Part shown: positions 1 through 8,014 of the stretch, piece after piece
How the letters are laid out: the number at the start of each line of letters is the position of its first letter
Numbering within the stretch: the first letter of the stretch is position 1
Source of the DNA: Bacillota bacterium
Lineage (GTDB): Bacteria; Bacillota_E; RBS10-35; JAJYVN01
Direction: 5' to 3'
Length of the DNA: 36,861 nt
NCBI GenBank assembly: GCA_021846605.1
Contig: JAJZWQ010000006.1
Location: 1-36,861, forward strand
Program-made: the position numbers and the translations under genes
Notes under the pieces: generated by a model
The model's input: only the letters and a program-made list of their open reading frames with translations
Databases searched by the model: none
What the model was told of the DNA's origin: nothing

Positions 1-59
1 CAGGAACATCGGAGCCAACCACCTGGCCAGCCTCGCTATACGTGGGACTGGCGGGCCGC

Positions 60-400
60 TGTCAGGCGGCCTATCGCAGCACGATCCGGTAGCTGCAAGC
101 CCCCGACTTTCGCCGTGGGGTCCTGACGTCCAGACAGCGCAAGGCTGCGGCATGCCCCTTGCCCTCAGCGCGCTTGGCGTCGTAATCGGTGCGGGCCCAG
201 GGGGCTCGCGTCGGGCTGCAGAAGCCGAACCGGTGCATGACCTCACGGAAGGCTTTGTTGCAGACGCGCCGGAAGAGCACGGTTCGGGTCTTGCCGGATT
301 GGCGTGTAACCGGCGCCATTCGCCGCGGACCAACTGGAGAACTTCTCGCTCGCCAGCCCGGTCGGGCGCCAGGCTGATGACCCCGTAGCGTACGCGACAA
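60..400 (-). pseudogene. IS110-family transposase, C-terminal remnant
   Basis: Read on the minus strand, the piece from about 318 to 71 encodes APVTRQSGKTRTVLFRR, then NKAFREVMHRF and YDAKRAEGKGHAAALRCL. These match the conserved C-terminal transposase part (transposase_20 region) of IS110-family enzymes, which cut and join DNA through an RuvC-like N-terminal domain. That N-terminal catalytic domain is absent here. The preceding stretch (about 385-320, VLQLVRGEW) continues the similarity in another frame, so there is a frameshift near 320. After ALRCL the frame degenerates and stops at 71; further decayed sequence may run off the left edge. No ends of the element are recognisable. It is an inactive relic. 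Family assignment rests on motif recognition only. Confidence 0.65.
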
Positions 401-589
401 GAAAACGACGGATGAAAATCTGCGGCCCGGCAGGTGAAGCGGGCGCGGCAGCGCCAGGGCGCAAGAAGGGTGCCTCGGGTGGACGGCATTTTCGTGGACA
501 AGTCGCGCCCTCCCAAACCCTTGCCATTCCGCCTTCCGACGCAGACCTGCGCCCAACGCCAAACGGGCCGCTCTGCGGGCGTCGTTCTG

Positions 590-598
590 TGCTAGAGT
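590..598 (+). promoter_or_regulatory. Extended -10 promoter element upstream of leuB
   Basis: TGCTAGAGT fits an extended -10 (TG, one base, then TAGAGT). There is no good -35 hexamer 17 bases upstream, as is common for extended -10 promoters. If used, transcription would begin near 605. The longest leuB reading frame (GTG at 597) would then start inside the promoter, which favours a later start codon. This is a pattern match only. Confidence 0.35.
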
Positions 599-632
599 GG
601 ATCGGATCTTCTGGCACCAATCTGAAGCGGTG

Positions 633-1778
633 GTGGTCGAATCCGTGGCGACACCAGAAGCGGGGACAGGGCCGAACCACCCCTCGCCCAGAACCGACGT
701 GCGCGTGGCCTGGCTGCCGGGTGACGGTGTGGGCCCGGACGTGGCCGCCGAAGCCGAGACGGTGCTGTCGGCCTGTGCAGAGGCGCGCGGCTGGCGCGTG
801 CAGTTCGTGCGTGGGGAGATCGGCGGGGCGGCGATCGACGCGGAGGGCACGCCGCTGGCCGAACACACCCTGGCCCGCGCGCTGGAGTGCGATGCGGTGT
901 TCAAGGGCCCTGTCGGCGGCCCGCGCTGGGACCACCTGCGCGGGGACCACCGATGTGAAGCCGGACTCCTGCGGCTGCGCCGAGAATTGGCCGTCTACGC
1001 AAACCTGCGCCCCACGATCGTGACTCCGGCGCTCGCCGCCTGTTCCCCGGTGCGTCCGGAGATCCTGGCCGACGGTGTGGACCTCCTCATGGTGCGTGAA
1101 CTCACCGGCGGGGCCTACTTCGGCCAGCCCAAGGGCCGGACGGGGGACCGCGCGGTGGACACCACCGTGTACACCGCGGCCGAGGTCGAGCGTCTGGCCC
1201 GGGTCGGTTTTGAGGCGGCACGGGGACGCCAACGTCTGGTGACCTCCGAGATCGGGGCCAATGTGTTGGAGTCCAGCCGGCTCTGGCGGGACGTGGTGCA
1301 GCAGGTGGCGGCCGACTACCCCGACGTGCGCCTGGAGCACCAACTCGTCGATTCGTGCGCCATGCTGCTGATCACCAAACCGACGCACTTTGACGTGATC
1401 ATCACCGAGAACCTCTTCGGCGACATCCTCAGCGACGAGGCCGGCGTCCTGGCCGGTTCCCTGGGGATGCTGCCGTCGGCTTCGCTGGGCGCGCCGGGCC
1501 GGCCGGGGCTCTACGAGCCGGTGCACGGGTCCGCCCCGGACATCGCCGGCCAGGACGCCGCCAACCCCATCGCCAGTATCCTCTCCGCGGCGCTGATGCT
1601 GCGGCACAGCCTGGGCCGCCCCGCCGAGGCCGAGATGGTCGAGCAGGCCGTCGCGGACGCGCTGGCCGCGGGCCTGCGCACCCGTGACATCGCCCTGCCG
1701 GGCCAGGAATCGGTAGGCACCCGGACGATGGGGGCGGAAATCCGCCGGGCCCTGGTCCGCCGCCTGGCTTCCGCCTGA
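633..1778 (+). CDS. leuB: 3-isopropylmalate dehydrogenase
   Basis: This enzyme oxidatively decarboxylates 3-isopropylmalate with NAD in leucine synthesis (cytoplasmic). The N-terminal core VAWLPGDGVGPDV, the central NLFGDILSDEAG and the C-terminal HGSAPDIAGQDAANP are signatures of the isocitrate/isopropylmalate dehydrogenase family; MLRHSLG near the end favours LeuB. The length, about 380 residues, is slightly long because of an unconserved N-terminal tail. The frame opens at GTG 597, but that codon overlaps a promoter-like element; GTG 630, 633 or 645 are alternatives and none has a strong Shine-Dalgarno, so the start is uncertain. It is the first gene of a tight operon: ilvE follows after 34 bases. 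A tartrate or homoisocitrate dehydrogenase cannot be excluded from sequence alone, but the neighbours fit LeuB. Confidence 0.88.
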   Translation: MVESVATPEAGTGPNHPSPRTDVRVAWLPGDGVGPDVAAEAETVLSACAEARGWRVQFVRGEIGGAAIDAEGTPLAEHTLARALECDAVFKGPVGGPRWDHLRGDHRCEAGLLRLRRELAVYANLRPTIVTPALAACSPVRPEILADGVDLLMVRELTGGAYFGQPKGRTGDRAVDTTVYTAAEVERLARVGFEAARGRQRLVTSEIGANVLESSRLWRDVVQQVAADYPDVRLEHQLVDSCAMLLITKPTHFDVIITENLFGDILSDEAGVLAGSLGMLPSASLGAPGRPGLYEPVHGSAPDIAGQDAANPIASILSAALMLRHSLGRPAEAEMVEQAVADALAAGLRTRDIALPGQESVGTRTMGAEIRRALVRRLASA

Positions 1779-1812
1779 ATGGCAGAAGGACATCGCTGAA
1801 GGGGGATCAGCG

Positions 1813-2688
1813 TTGGCGCGCGTGGTGTACGTGGACGGGCAATTCTATCCAGCAGACGAGGCCCGCGTCTCGGTGTTCGATCACGGGTTCCTGTATGGCG
1901 ACGGGGTGTTCGAGGGGATCCGCGCATACTCTGGACGGGTCTTCCGGCTCAGCGAACACCTGGACCGCCTGTACCGTTCGGCCAAGGCCATCATGCTGGA
2001 CATCCCGCTCACACCCGAGGAGATGCGCGACGTCGTGCTGGAGAGCTGCAGGCGGAACGGCCTGCGCGACGCCTACATCCGGCTGGTGGTGTCGCGCGGT
2101 CGGGGCGACCTCGGACTGGACCCGCGCAAGTGCCCCCACGCCAGCGTGGTGTGCATCGCCGATTCGATCGCTCTCTATCCCGCCGAACTCTACGAACAGG
2201 GCATGCGCATCATGACGGTGCCCACGCGCCGCAACGGCGTCGAAAACCTCAACCCCGGCATCAAGTCGTTGAACTACCTCAATAACATCCTGGCGAAGAT
2301 CGAGGGCATCCGGGCCGGCTACTCCGAGGTCCTGATGCTCAACGAAGCGGGGTACGTGGTGGAGTGCAGCGGTGACAACATCTTCCTGGTGCGGGGCGGG
2401 GGCCTGTTGACGCCGCCCGCCTGGGTGGGCATTCTGGAAGGAATCACGCGGGCTGCCGTCATGGAGCTCGCCCGAACTGCGGGCCTGGAGGTCCGCGAGG
2501 AGGTCCTGACGCGGGTGGACGTCTGGACCGCCGACGAGTGCTTCCTTACGGGCACCGCGGCGGAGGTCATCCCTGTCGTGGAATGCGACGGGCGCGTGAT
2601 CGGCGGGGGGCGGCCCGGACTGGTAACGTCCGACCTGATCCGCCGCTTCCGGGCCCTCTGCCGAGAAGAGGGCATCCTCATCGGTTGA
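1813..2688 (+). CDS. ilvE: Branched-chain amino acid aminotransferase
   Basis: A class IV PLP-dependent aminotransferase carrying out the last step of leucine, isoleucine and valine synthesis. The 291 residues match the family. FDHGFLYGDGVFEGIR near residues 22-37 is the typical N-terminal motif; GIKSLNYLNN holds the predicted PLP lysine (K151), and ECSGDNIFLV and EGITRAAVMELA follow in the expected order. The TTG start at 1813 is preceded by GAAGGGGGA (1797-1805). It lies between leuB and ilvB in one operon. D-amino acid transaminase and ADC lyase share the fold, but the context points to IlvE. Confidence 0.9.
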   Translation: MARVVYVDGQFYPADEARVSVFDHGFLYGDGVFEGIRAYSGRVFRLSEHLDRLYRSAKAIMLDIPLTPEEMRDVVLESCRRNGLRDAYIRLVVSRGRGDLGLDPRKCPHASVVCIADSIALYPAELYEQGMRIMTVPTRRNGVENLNPGIKSLNYLNNILAKIEGIRAGYSEVLMLNEAGYVVECSGDNIFLVRGGGLLTPPAWVGILEGITRAAVMELARTAGLEVREEVLTRVDVWTADECFLTGTAAEVIPVVECDGRVIGGGRPGLVTSDLIRRFRALCREEGILIG

Positions 2689-2731
2689 CCCGCTGGATTC
2701 GGACAACATCGGGCTGAAAGGGGGCGCGACT

Positions 2732-4441
2732 GTGGGCGAGCGGATCGAGGGGACGGGGGCCGAACTGGTGATCCAGGGACTCTTGCGGGAGGGCGCGGAC
2801 ATCGTATTCGGCCACCCCGGCGGGGCCGTGCTCCCCGTCTATGACGCCCTGCACGGCTCGGACGTGCGACATTACCTCATGCGGCATGAACAGGGCGCGG
2901 CCCACGCGGCCGACGGCTTCGCGCGCGCCAGCGGCCGCGTCGGCGTGTGCATCGCGACCTCTGGCCCCGGGGCCACCAATCTGGTCACCGGTCTGGCCAA
3001 CGCGCATATGGACTCGATCGGGATCGTCGCGCTGACCGGCCAGGTCGGGACCAGCCTGTTGGGCACGGACGCGTTTCAGGAGGCCGACACCCTGGGGATC
3101 ACGATGCCCGTCGTCAAGCACAGTTACATGCTGCGCAACGCGGCCGACATCCCGTCCACGCTGCGCAGCGCCTTCCACATCGCCTCCACCGGGCGCCCGG
3201 GACCGGTCCTGCTGGACCTGCCCAAGAGTGTGACCACCGAGCGGACCGAGTCCGAATGGCCCGAGGGTGCACCCCGGATGCGCGGGTACCGCGAACTGCC
3301 GCCGCCTCCGGAGGCGGCGCTGCTGGAACAGGCCGTCGCGGCCATTGCGGCCGCTCGGCGCCCGCTCCTGATGGTCGGGGGCGGCGCGGTGAAGGCGCGG
3401 GCGGAGGGAGAGGTGCGCGAGCTCGCCGAGGCGCTGGGATGCCCGGTCATCTCCACGCTGATGGGCCTGGGCGTCATTCCCGGCGACCACCCGGCACACC
3501 TCGGCATGATGGGCATGCACGGCATGCCCATCGCGAACATCGCCACCACGCAGACCGACCTGCTGATCGGGATCGGGGTGCGCTTTGACGATCGCGTCAC
3601 CGGGGCCTTGCCCCAGTTCGCCCCGCAGGCCCGCATCCTGCACATCGACATCGACGCGGCGGAGATGGGCAAGAACGTGGCGCCCTATCTGGGCTTGGTG
3701 GGCGACGTTCGGCAGGTGCTCGGGTTGCTGCTGCCCATGCTGGCCGCGCACGGCCACGTCAAGCGTCCCTGGCTTCCGGAGGTCGACGCGCACCTGCGCT
3801 CGGGCGGACGGAGCCTGGGATACCCGCGCGAGGAGTTCTCCGACGGGCGGATCTCCGGTCCCCAGACCGTCGAGGCCGTCTACCGGGCCACCGGCGGCCG
3901 CGCGATCGTGGTGACCGATGTGGGGCAGCACCAGATGTGGGCCGCGCAGCACTACGCGTTCAGCCGTCCCGGCCAGTTCATCACCTCCGGCGGCCTGGGC
4001 ACGATGGGATTCGGGCTACCCGCGGCGATCGGGGCGCAGGTCGCGCGACCCCAAGACACGGTGGTGTGCATGACCGGCGACGGCTCGTTTCAGATGACCC
4101 TGCAGGAGTTGGCCGTCGTCCGCGCCTACAATCTTCCGGTCAAGATCTTCATCTTCAACAACGGCTACCTGGGCATGGTGCGCCAGTGGCAGGAGATGTT
4201 CTACGAGGAGCGTTACAGCTACTCAGAGATCTGGAGCCCGGACTTCTGCAAGCTCGCCGAGGCCTACGGGATTCCCAGCGCGCGGGCCGAGCACGGCCAT
4301 GAGCTCGATGGCGTTGTCCGGCGCGCTTTGGAAATGCCTGGCCCGGCGCTGGTGGATGTGCGCCAGGTGACCAGCGAGAACTGCTGGCCCATCGTGCCCG
4401 CCGGCAAGGCGCTGCATGAAATGATGATTCCCGGGAACTGA
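2732..4441 (+). CDS. ilvB: Acetolactate synthase, large (catalytic) subunit
   Basis: A ThDP-dependent enzyme making acetolactate or acetohydroxybutyrate, the first shared step of valine, leucine and isoleucine synthesis. The 569 residues comprise an N-terminal Pyr domain (RHEQGAAHAADGFARASG, with the likely cofactor-activating Glu just upstream in the fold), a central FAD-type domain (about 190-330), and a C-terminal PP domain with the metal/ThDP motif GDGSFQMTLQELA ending in FIFNNGYLG. The GTG start at 2732 has GAAAGGGGG upstream. It is 43 bases after ilvE and the last gene of the operon. Unusually, the regulatory subunit ilvN is not next to it but about 21 kb away on the opposite strand. 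Confidence 0.93.
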   Translation: MGERIEGTGAELVIQGLLREGADIVFGHPGGAVLPVYDALHGSDVRHYLMRHEQGAAHAADGFARASGRVGVCIATSGPGATNLVTGLANAHMDSIGIVALTGQVGTSLLGTDAFQEADTLGITMPVVKHSYMLRNAADIPSTLRSAFHIASTGRPGPVLLDLPKSVTTERTESEWPEGAPRMRGYRELPPPPEAALLEQAVAAIAAARRPLLMVGGGAVKARAEGEVRELAEALGCPVISTLMGLGVIPGDHPAHLGMMGMHGMPIANIATTQTDLLIGIGVRFDDRVTGALPQFAPQARILHIDIDAAEMGKNVAPYLGLVGDVRQVLGLLLPMLAAHGHVKRPWLPEVDAHLRSGGRSLGYPREEFSDGRISGPQTVEAVYRATGGRAIVVTDVGQHQMWAAQHYAFSRPGQFITSGGLGTMGFGLPAAIGAQVARPQDTVVCMTGDGSFQMTLQELAVVRAYNLPVKIFIFNNGYLGMVRQWQEMFYEERYSYSEIWSPDFCKLAEAYGIPSARAEHGHELDGVVRRALEMPGPALVDVRQVTSENCWPIVPAGKALHEMMIPGN

Positions 4442-4566
4442 CGGAGACGCCGCCGCACCTTTGAGGACGTCGCCCGCGCGGCGCCCTCTGCCTGCACGGG
4501 CACCCAGATCCCTCCCCGTGTGCACCCGTGCGGGGCGCGGGCACACTGCGCCCGGGGGGATGCCCG

Positions 4567-4710
4567 GTGGGACGGCGGCCGGAACCTGAGCCGGACTGCC
4601 CGCGGTGCGGCGCACCCCTGCGCTTTGCGGACGAGGACGGCGTTCGCGAATGCACCTGCGGCTGGAGCGAACGCCAGCGCGGTTCCCTGAACACCGCATC
4701 GCCCGATTGA
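4567..4710 (+). CDS. Small zinc-ribbon protein (putative)
   Basis: A 47-residue frame starting at GTG 4567, six bases after a GGGGGGA ribosome binding site. It contains PDCPRCGAPLRF then RECTCGW: a CxxC pair followed by a CxC pair, as in short zinc ribbons. The frame is open back to GTG 4528, but the 4567 start has the better signal. It sits alone between ilvB and the convergent oxidoreductase gene, so context gives no role. It could bind zinc or nucleic acid; it could also be a chance frame in GC-rich DNA, although the four ordered cysteines argue against chance. Confidence 0.5.
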   Translation: MGRRPEPEPDCPRCGAPLRFADEDGVRECTCGWSERQRGSLNTASPD

Positions 4711-4732
4711 GTCGGCTGCGGGGAGAGGTGGT

Positions 4733-5743
4733 CTACGCCTCCCCCCCCCGCAGCCGGGCCACCCGCCGCAACGAGGCCACCGCGTGCTCGGCCGGCAGGC
4801 CGCCGAACGACGTCAGCAGCAATACGCGGTCGACGCCCATGGCCCGCAGGCCCCGCAGCCGGCGCGCCACATCCTCGCCGTCCCCGAAGAAGACGAAGTC
4901 GCGGGCGATGGGGCGCCCGCTGTAGCGTGCACCGGGAGCGACCCGCGTACGCAGGTAGCGGTCGAGGGCCGCCTCGGCCATATCCAACTCCGAACCGCCG
5001 GCGCGCTCGGCACAGAAACAGTGCACCGCCACCGTGACCTCGCCGCGGGTGCCCTGAGGGAGCGCGCCTCGGTACGCCGCGATCATCCCGCGCAACTCCG
5101 TCAGCGACGCCAGCGAGATGTAGGGGACGGTGGCCAGGCCCAACCCCTGCTGCCCCACAAACGGCGCGCCCCCCGGCCGGGTCAGGCCGACGTGCAGCGG
5201 CGGGCCCCCCGCCTGGGCCGGCTGCACGTTGAGCGGAGGGCAGTCCACGGAAAAGCATTCGCCGTGGAACCGCACCGGCGCGCCGCTCCAAGCGGCGCGC
5301 ACGACCGCCAGCGCCTCGTCAAAGCGCTGACGCTTGTCTTCCAGATCGATGCCGAAGCCGCTGAACTCATGGCCCAGATAGCCGCTGCCGATCCCGAACT
5401 CCAGCCGGCCGCCCGAGAGCTGGTCGAGCAGCGCATAGCGCTCGGCGGTCCGCAGGGGATGGTCCAGGGGCAGGATGGCCGTGGCCGTCCCCAGGCGCAG
5501 CCTCCGGGTCCGCGCCGCCATCGTGGCCAGCAGCACGGCGGGATCGGGACAGACGCCGTAAGGCGAAAAGTGGTGCTCGGTCACCCAGAACGACTCCAGA
5601 CCGACATCCTCGGCCAGGACGGCCTCATTCAGCGCCCGGCCGTAGACCGTCCCCACGGCCCCGTCCGCCTCGGGATAGTGGTCCAAGGTGCAGAAGACGC
5701 CCAGATGCACCCGCCCGCCGCCCCCCCCGCTCGCGTCCTCCAA
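4733..5743 (-). CDS. Luciferase-like (LLM class) flavin-dependent oxidoreductase
   Basis: A TIM-barrel oxidoreductase of the bacterial luciferase family, using FMN or F420. The first strand reads HLGVFCTLDHYP; FWVTEHHFSPYG holds the conserved EHHF; LGTATAILPLDHPLR and LDQLSGGRLEFGIGSG are classic family motifs. The length is 336 residues. The frame starts at TTG 5743 with no clear Shine-Dalgarno; GTG 5710, directly before the first barrel strand and after a G-rich run, is an equally likely start. The substrate is unknown. It is convergent with the zinc-ribbon frame and divergent from the two-component operon, the two starts being about 90-120 bases apart. Confidence 0.85.
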   Translation of the reverse strand: MEDASGGGGGRVHLGVFCTLDHYPEADGAVGTVYGRALNEAVLAEDVGLESFWVTEHHFSPYGVCPDPAVLLATMAARTRRLRLGTATAILPLDHPLRTAERYALLDQLSGGRLEFGIGSGYLGHEFSGFGIDLEDKRQRFDEALAVVRAAWSGAPVRFHGECFSVDCPPLNVQPAQAGGPPLHVGLTRPGGAPFVGQQGLGLATVPYISLASLTELRGMIAAYRGALPQGTRGEVTVAVHCFCAERAGGSELDMAEAALDRYLRTRVAPGARYSGRPIARDFVFFGDGEDVARRLRGLRAMGVDRVLLLTSFGGLPAEHAVASLRRVARLRGGEA

Positions 5744-5831
5744 ACGCAGGACGCGTCCCTGCAGCGATCATAGCAGACGGCGGCGGCCGCTCCGGACGGG
5801 AAACGGGCGTCGCGCGGAGAAGCGAGCCGCG

Positions 5832-6542
5832 ATGGACACGACGGCGGCGGCCGCGACAATCCTGGTCGTCGACGACGAACCGGACCTGGTCCGGGGCGTG
5901 CGGCTGGCCCTGACCGCCTCCGGGTACGCGGTGCGGGTGGCGGCCGACGGCCCGGCGGCCATCCGCGCCTGCGCCGAGCGCCCGCCGGACCTGGTCGTGC
6001 TCGACCTGATGCTGCCCGGGATGGACGGCCTGGATGTCTGCCGCGTCCTGCGCCGCGACTCCCAGATCCCGCTGTTGATGCTGACCGCGCGCGCCGACGA
6101 CGTCGACCGCATCCTCGGCCTGGAACTCGGCGCCGACGACTACCTGACCAAGCCGTTCCACATGCGCGAACTGCTCGCCCGTATCCGAGCCATCCTGCGG
6201 CGCGCCACACCCCAGGGACCGGCGGCGCCCGACGCCATCGCCCTGGACGGGGGGCGGGTCCGGTTGGACCTGGCCGGCCAGCGCGTGCTGGTGGCAGGCC
6301 AGGAGGTCCCGCTGACCCGCACGGAGTTCTCCCTGCTGGCACACCTGGCACGCCACCCCGGCCGCGTGTTCGGACGCGCCGAGCTCCTCGAACAGGTGTG
6401 GGGCTACGAATACAGCGGCGATACGCGCACCGTGGACGCCCACGTGCGGCGCCTGCGGCACAAGATCGAGCACGACCCGGCCGCGCCGCGGCTGATCCGC
6501 ACCCGCTTCGGGGTGGGATACCTGCTTGCCCCCCCGGATTAG
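5832..6542 (+). CDS. OmpR/PhoB-family response regulator
   Basis: A DNA-binding response regulator of 236 residues. The receiver domain (about 10-122) has the acidic pair in VVDDEPD, the phospho-acceptor D58 in LDLMLPGMDG, the Thr in LTARAD and the Lys in YLTKPF. The winged-helix output domain (about 140-234) includes LTRTEFSLLAHLARHPGRV and VDAHVRRLRHKIE. ATG 5832 is chosen because it directly precedes the receiver domain and has GGAGA upstream; the frame is open further upstream without conserved sequence. The downstream kinase overlaps its end by 17 bases, so the pair is translationally coupled. The target genes are unknown; the propeller gene just downstream is an obvious candidate. Confidence 0.93.
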   Translation: MDTTAAAATILVVDDEPDLVRGVRLALTASGYAVRVAADGPAAIRACAERPPDLVVLDLMLPGMDGLDVCRVLRRDSQIPLLMLTARADDVDRILGLELGADDYLTKPFHMRELLARIRAILRRATPQGPAAPDAIALDGGRVRLDLAGQRVLVAGQEVPLTRTEFSLLAHLARHPGRVFGRAELLEQVWGYEYSGDTRTVDAHVRRLRHKIEHDPAAPRLIRTRFGVGYLLAPPD

Positions 6543-7944
6543 GCTGCCGGTGGCGCTGGCTCTGACCAACGCCCTGCTGGCGCTGGCGATCACCGCCGCG
6601 CTGACGGGGCTTGCCGTGCGCGCCGCCACGTCCATGACCCTGGCCACCGAGACCAGCCGGCTGCGCACGACGGCGGCCGGTGCGGCCACCGTCTTCGCGG
6701 CGCAACTGGCCCAACCGCTGATCGGCCTTCAACTCCCGTCGGCCGTCGACACCGAGGCGGCGGCCACCGGGAGCCGGGTGCTCTGGCTGGACGCGTCGGG
6801 CGTCCTCCGCGCGGACAGCGCCGGGACTTCCCCCCTCCTGGGACACCCCCTCACCCTCCCGCCCGGGCTCGGGGCTGGCGGGGCTTCAGCGGCGCTGTTC
6901 ACGCGTGCCGGCACCTGGACCGGGTACGCGGCCGCTCCCGTGCGCGTGCGGGGACGCCTGGCCGGCACGGTGCTGCTCGTCCACAGCCTGGCGGCGGTGC
7001 AGCGGGCCGTGGGCAGGCTGCGTCTGCACCTGTGGGGCCTGGGATGCCTGCTGGCCGCGATCAGCGTCCTGGGGGCGCTGAGCGTCACGTCCCGGGTCAC
7101 CTCCCCGCTGGCCGCGCTGACCCGGGCGGCCCGTGCCATGGAGGGAGGCGATCTGGGCCAGCGGGTGGCGCCAGCGGGCACCCAGGACACCGCGCAACTG
7201 GCGGCCGCCTTCAACCGCATGGCAGAGCGCGTAGCGGCCCTCGACGATCAGCGGCGGGCGTTCGTGGCCGATGCCGCCCACGAACTGCGCACCCCGCTGG
7301 CCGCCCTGCGCTCGCTGGCCGACGCCTTGGGCACGGTGGCCCCGGCAGAGATGGCGGGCGAGGAGGTCCGGGACACGCTGGCCGCGATCGGCCGCCAGAC
7401 CGAGCGCATGGGCCGCATGGTGGACAGCCTTTTGACCCTGGCCCGTCTGGACAACCCCGAACTCCCGCTGCGTCGACAGGCGCTCCGGCTGGGCGATCAG
7501 CTCGCGGAGGCCCTGTGGGTGCTCACCCCGCTGGCACGGGAGCGCGGGATCCGGGTGGAGCCCCCCCCCGCCGAGGCGGACTGCCGCGTCCATGGCGACC
7601 CGGACTGGCTGGGGATGGCCCTGCTCAACATCCTGGACAACGCCTTCCGGTACAGCCCGCGGGGCGGGTGCGTCCGGATGGACTGCCGGGTCGAGTCCGG
7701 ACACTGCCTGGTCACCGTGCGGGACGAGGGTCCGGGGGTGGATCCCGCGCTCCTGCCGCGGCTGGGCACGCGCTTCTTCCGCCCCCATGCCGCCCGGGAG
7801 CGCGGCAGCGGCGGCACCGGACTGGGCCTGACCATCGCGCGCGAGATCGCGGGGCGCCACGGGGGGCGACTGCAGTTCCGCAGCCCCCCGGGCAGTGGCC
7901 TGGAGGTGACCCTGGACCTCCCGGCCGCCGCGGGCGACCTGTAG
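6526..7944 (+). CDS. Sensor histidine kinase (two TM, HAMP, HisKA, HATPase)
   Basis: Membrane sensor kinase and partner of the preceding regulator. It has an N-terminal TM helix (about 9-31), an extracytoplasmic sensor segment (about 35-165), a second TM helix (about 168-190), then HAMP (about 190-245). The HisKA motif ADAAHELRTPLAAL carries the predicted phospho-histidine H252. The ATPase domain has the N box NILDNAFRYSPRGG, DEGPGVD and GSGGTGLGLTIA. The start is TTG 6526 inside the end of the regulator gene. At 472 residues it is of normal size. The sensed signal cannot be read from the sequence. Confidence 0.92.
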   Translation: MPPRIRLPVALALTNALLALAITAALTGLAVRAATSMTLATETSRLRTTAAGAATVFAAQLAQPLIGLQLPSAVDTEAAATGSRVLWLDASGVLRADSAGTSPLLGHPLTLPPGLGAGGASAALFTRAGTWTGYAAAPVRVRGRLAGTVLLVHSLAAVQRAVGRLRLHLWGLGCLLAAISVLGALSVTSRVTSPLAALTRAARAMEGGDLGQRVAPAGTQDTAQLAAAFNRMAERVAALDDQRRAFVADAAHELRTPLAALRSLADALGTVAPAEMAGEEVRDTLAAIGRQTERMGRMVDSLLTLARLDNPELPLRRQALRLGDQLAEALWVLTPLARERGIRVEPPPAEADCRVHGDPDWLGMALLNILDNAFRYSPRGGCVRMDCRVESGHCLVTVRDEGPGVDPALLPRLGTRFFRPHAARERGSGGTGLGLTIAREIAGRHGGRLQFRSPPGSGLEVTLDLPAAAGDL

Positions 7945-7979
7945 CGGGATCGCCGCATGTTCGGCGCGGGATCGCCGCA
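7944..7979 (+). repeat. 14-bp direct repeat, 22-bp period, upstream of the propeller gene
   Basis: GCGGGATCGCCGCA occurs at 7944-7957 and again at 7966-7979. The 22-bp spacing is two DNA turns, typical of tandem regulator sites such as those of OmpR-family proteins. It lies directly between the kinase stop and the propeller start. The function is inferred. Confidence 0.45.
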
Positions 7980-8014
7980 GGCGGGAGCTACCCTTTAGGC
8001 AAGGGGTGAGCAGG

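Noticed and set aside
243..1793. A 516-codon minus-strand frame over leuB
   Set aside because: It lies antisense to a clear LeuB with family motifs; its translation is low-complexity Arg/Gly/His. Only its far end overlaps the IS110 relic.
4494..4531. GCACGGG / CCCGTGC hairpin after ilvB as terminator
   Set aside because: Seven base pairs, a 24-base loop and no T-tract; weak and overlapping the zinc-ribbon upstream region.
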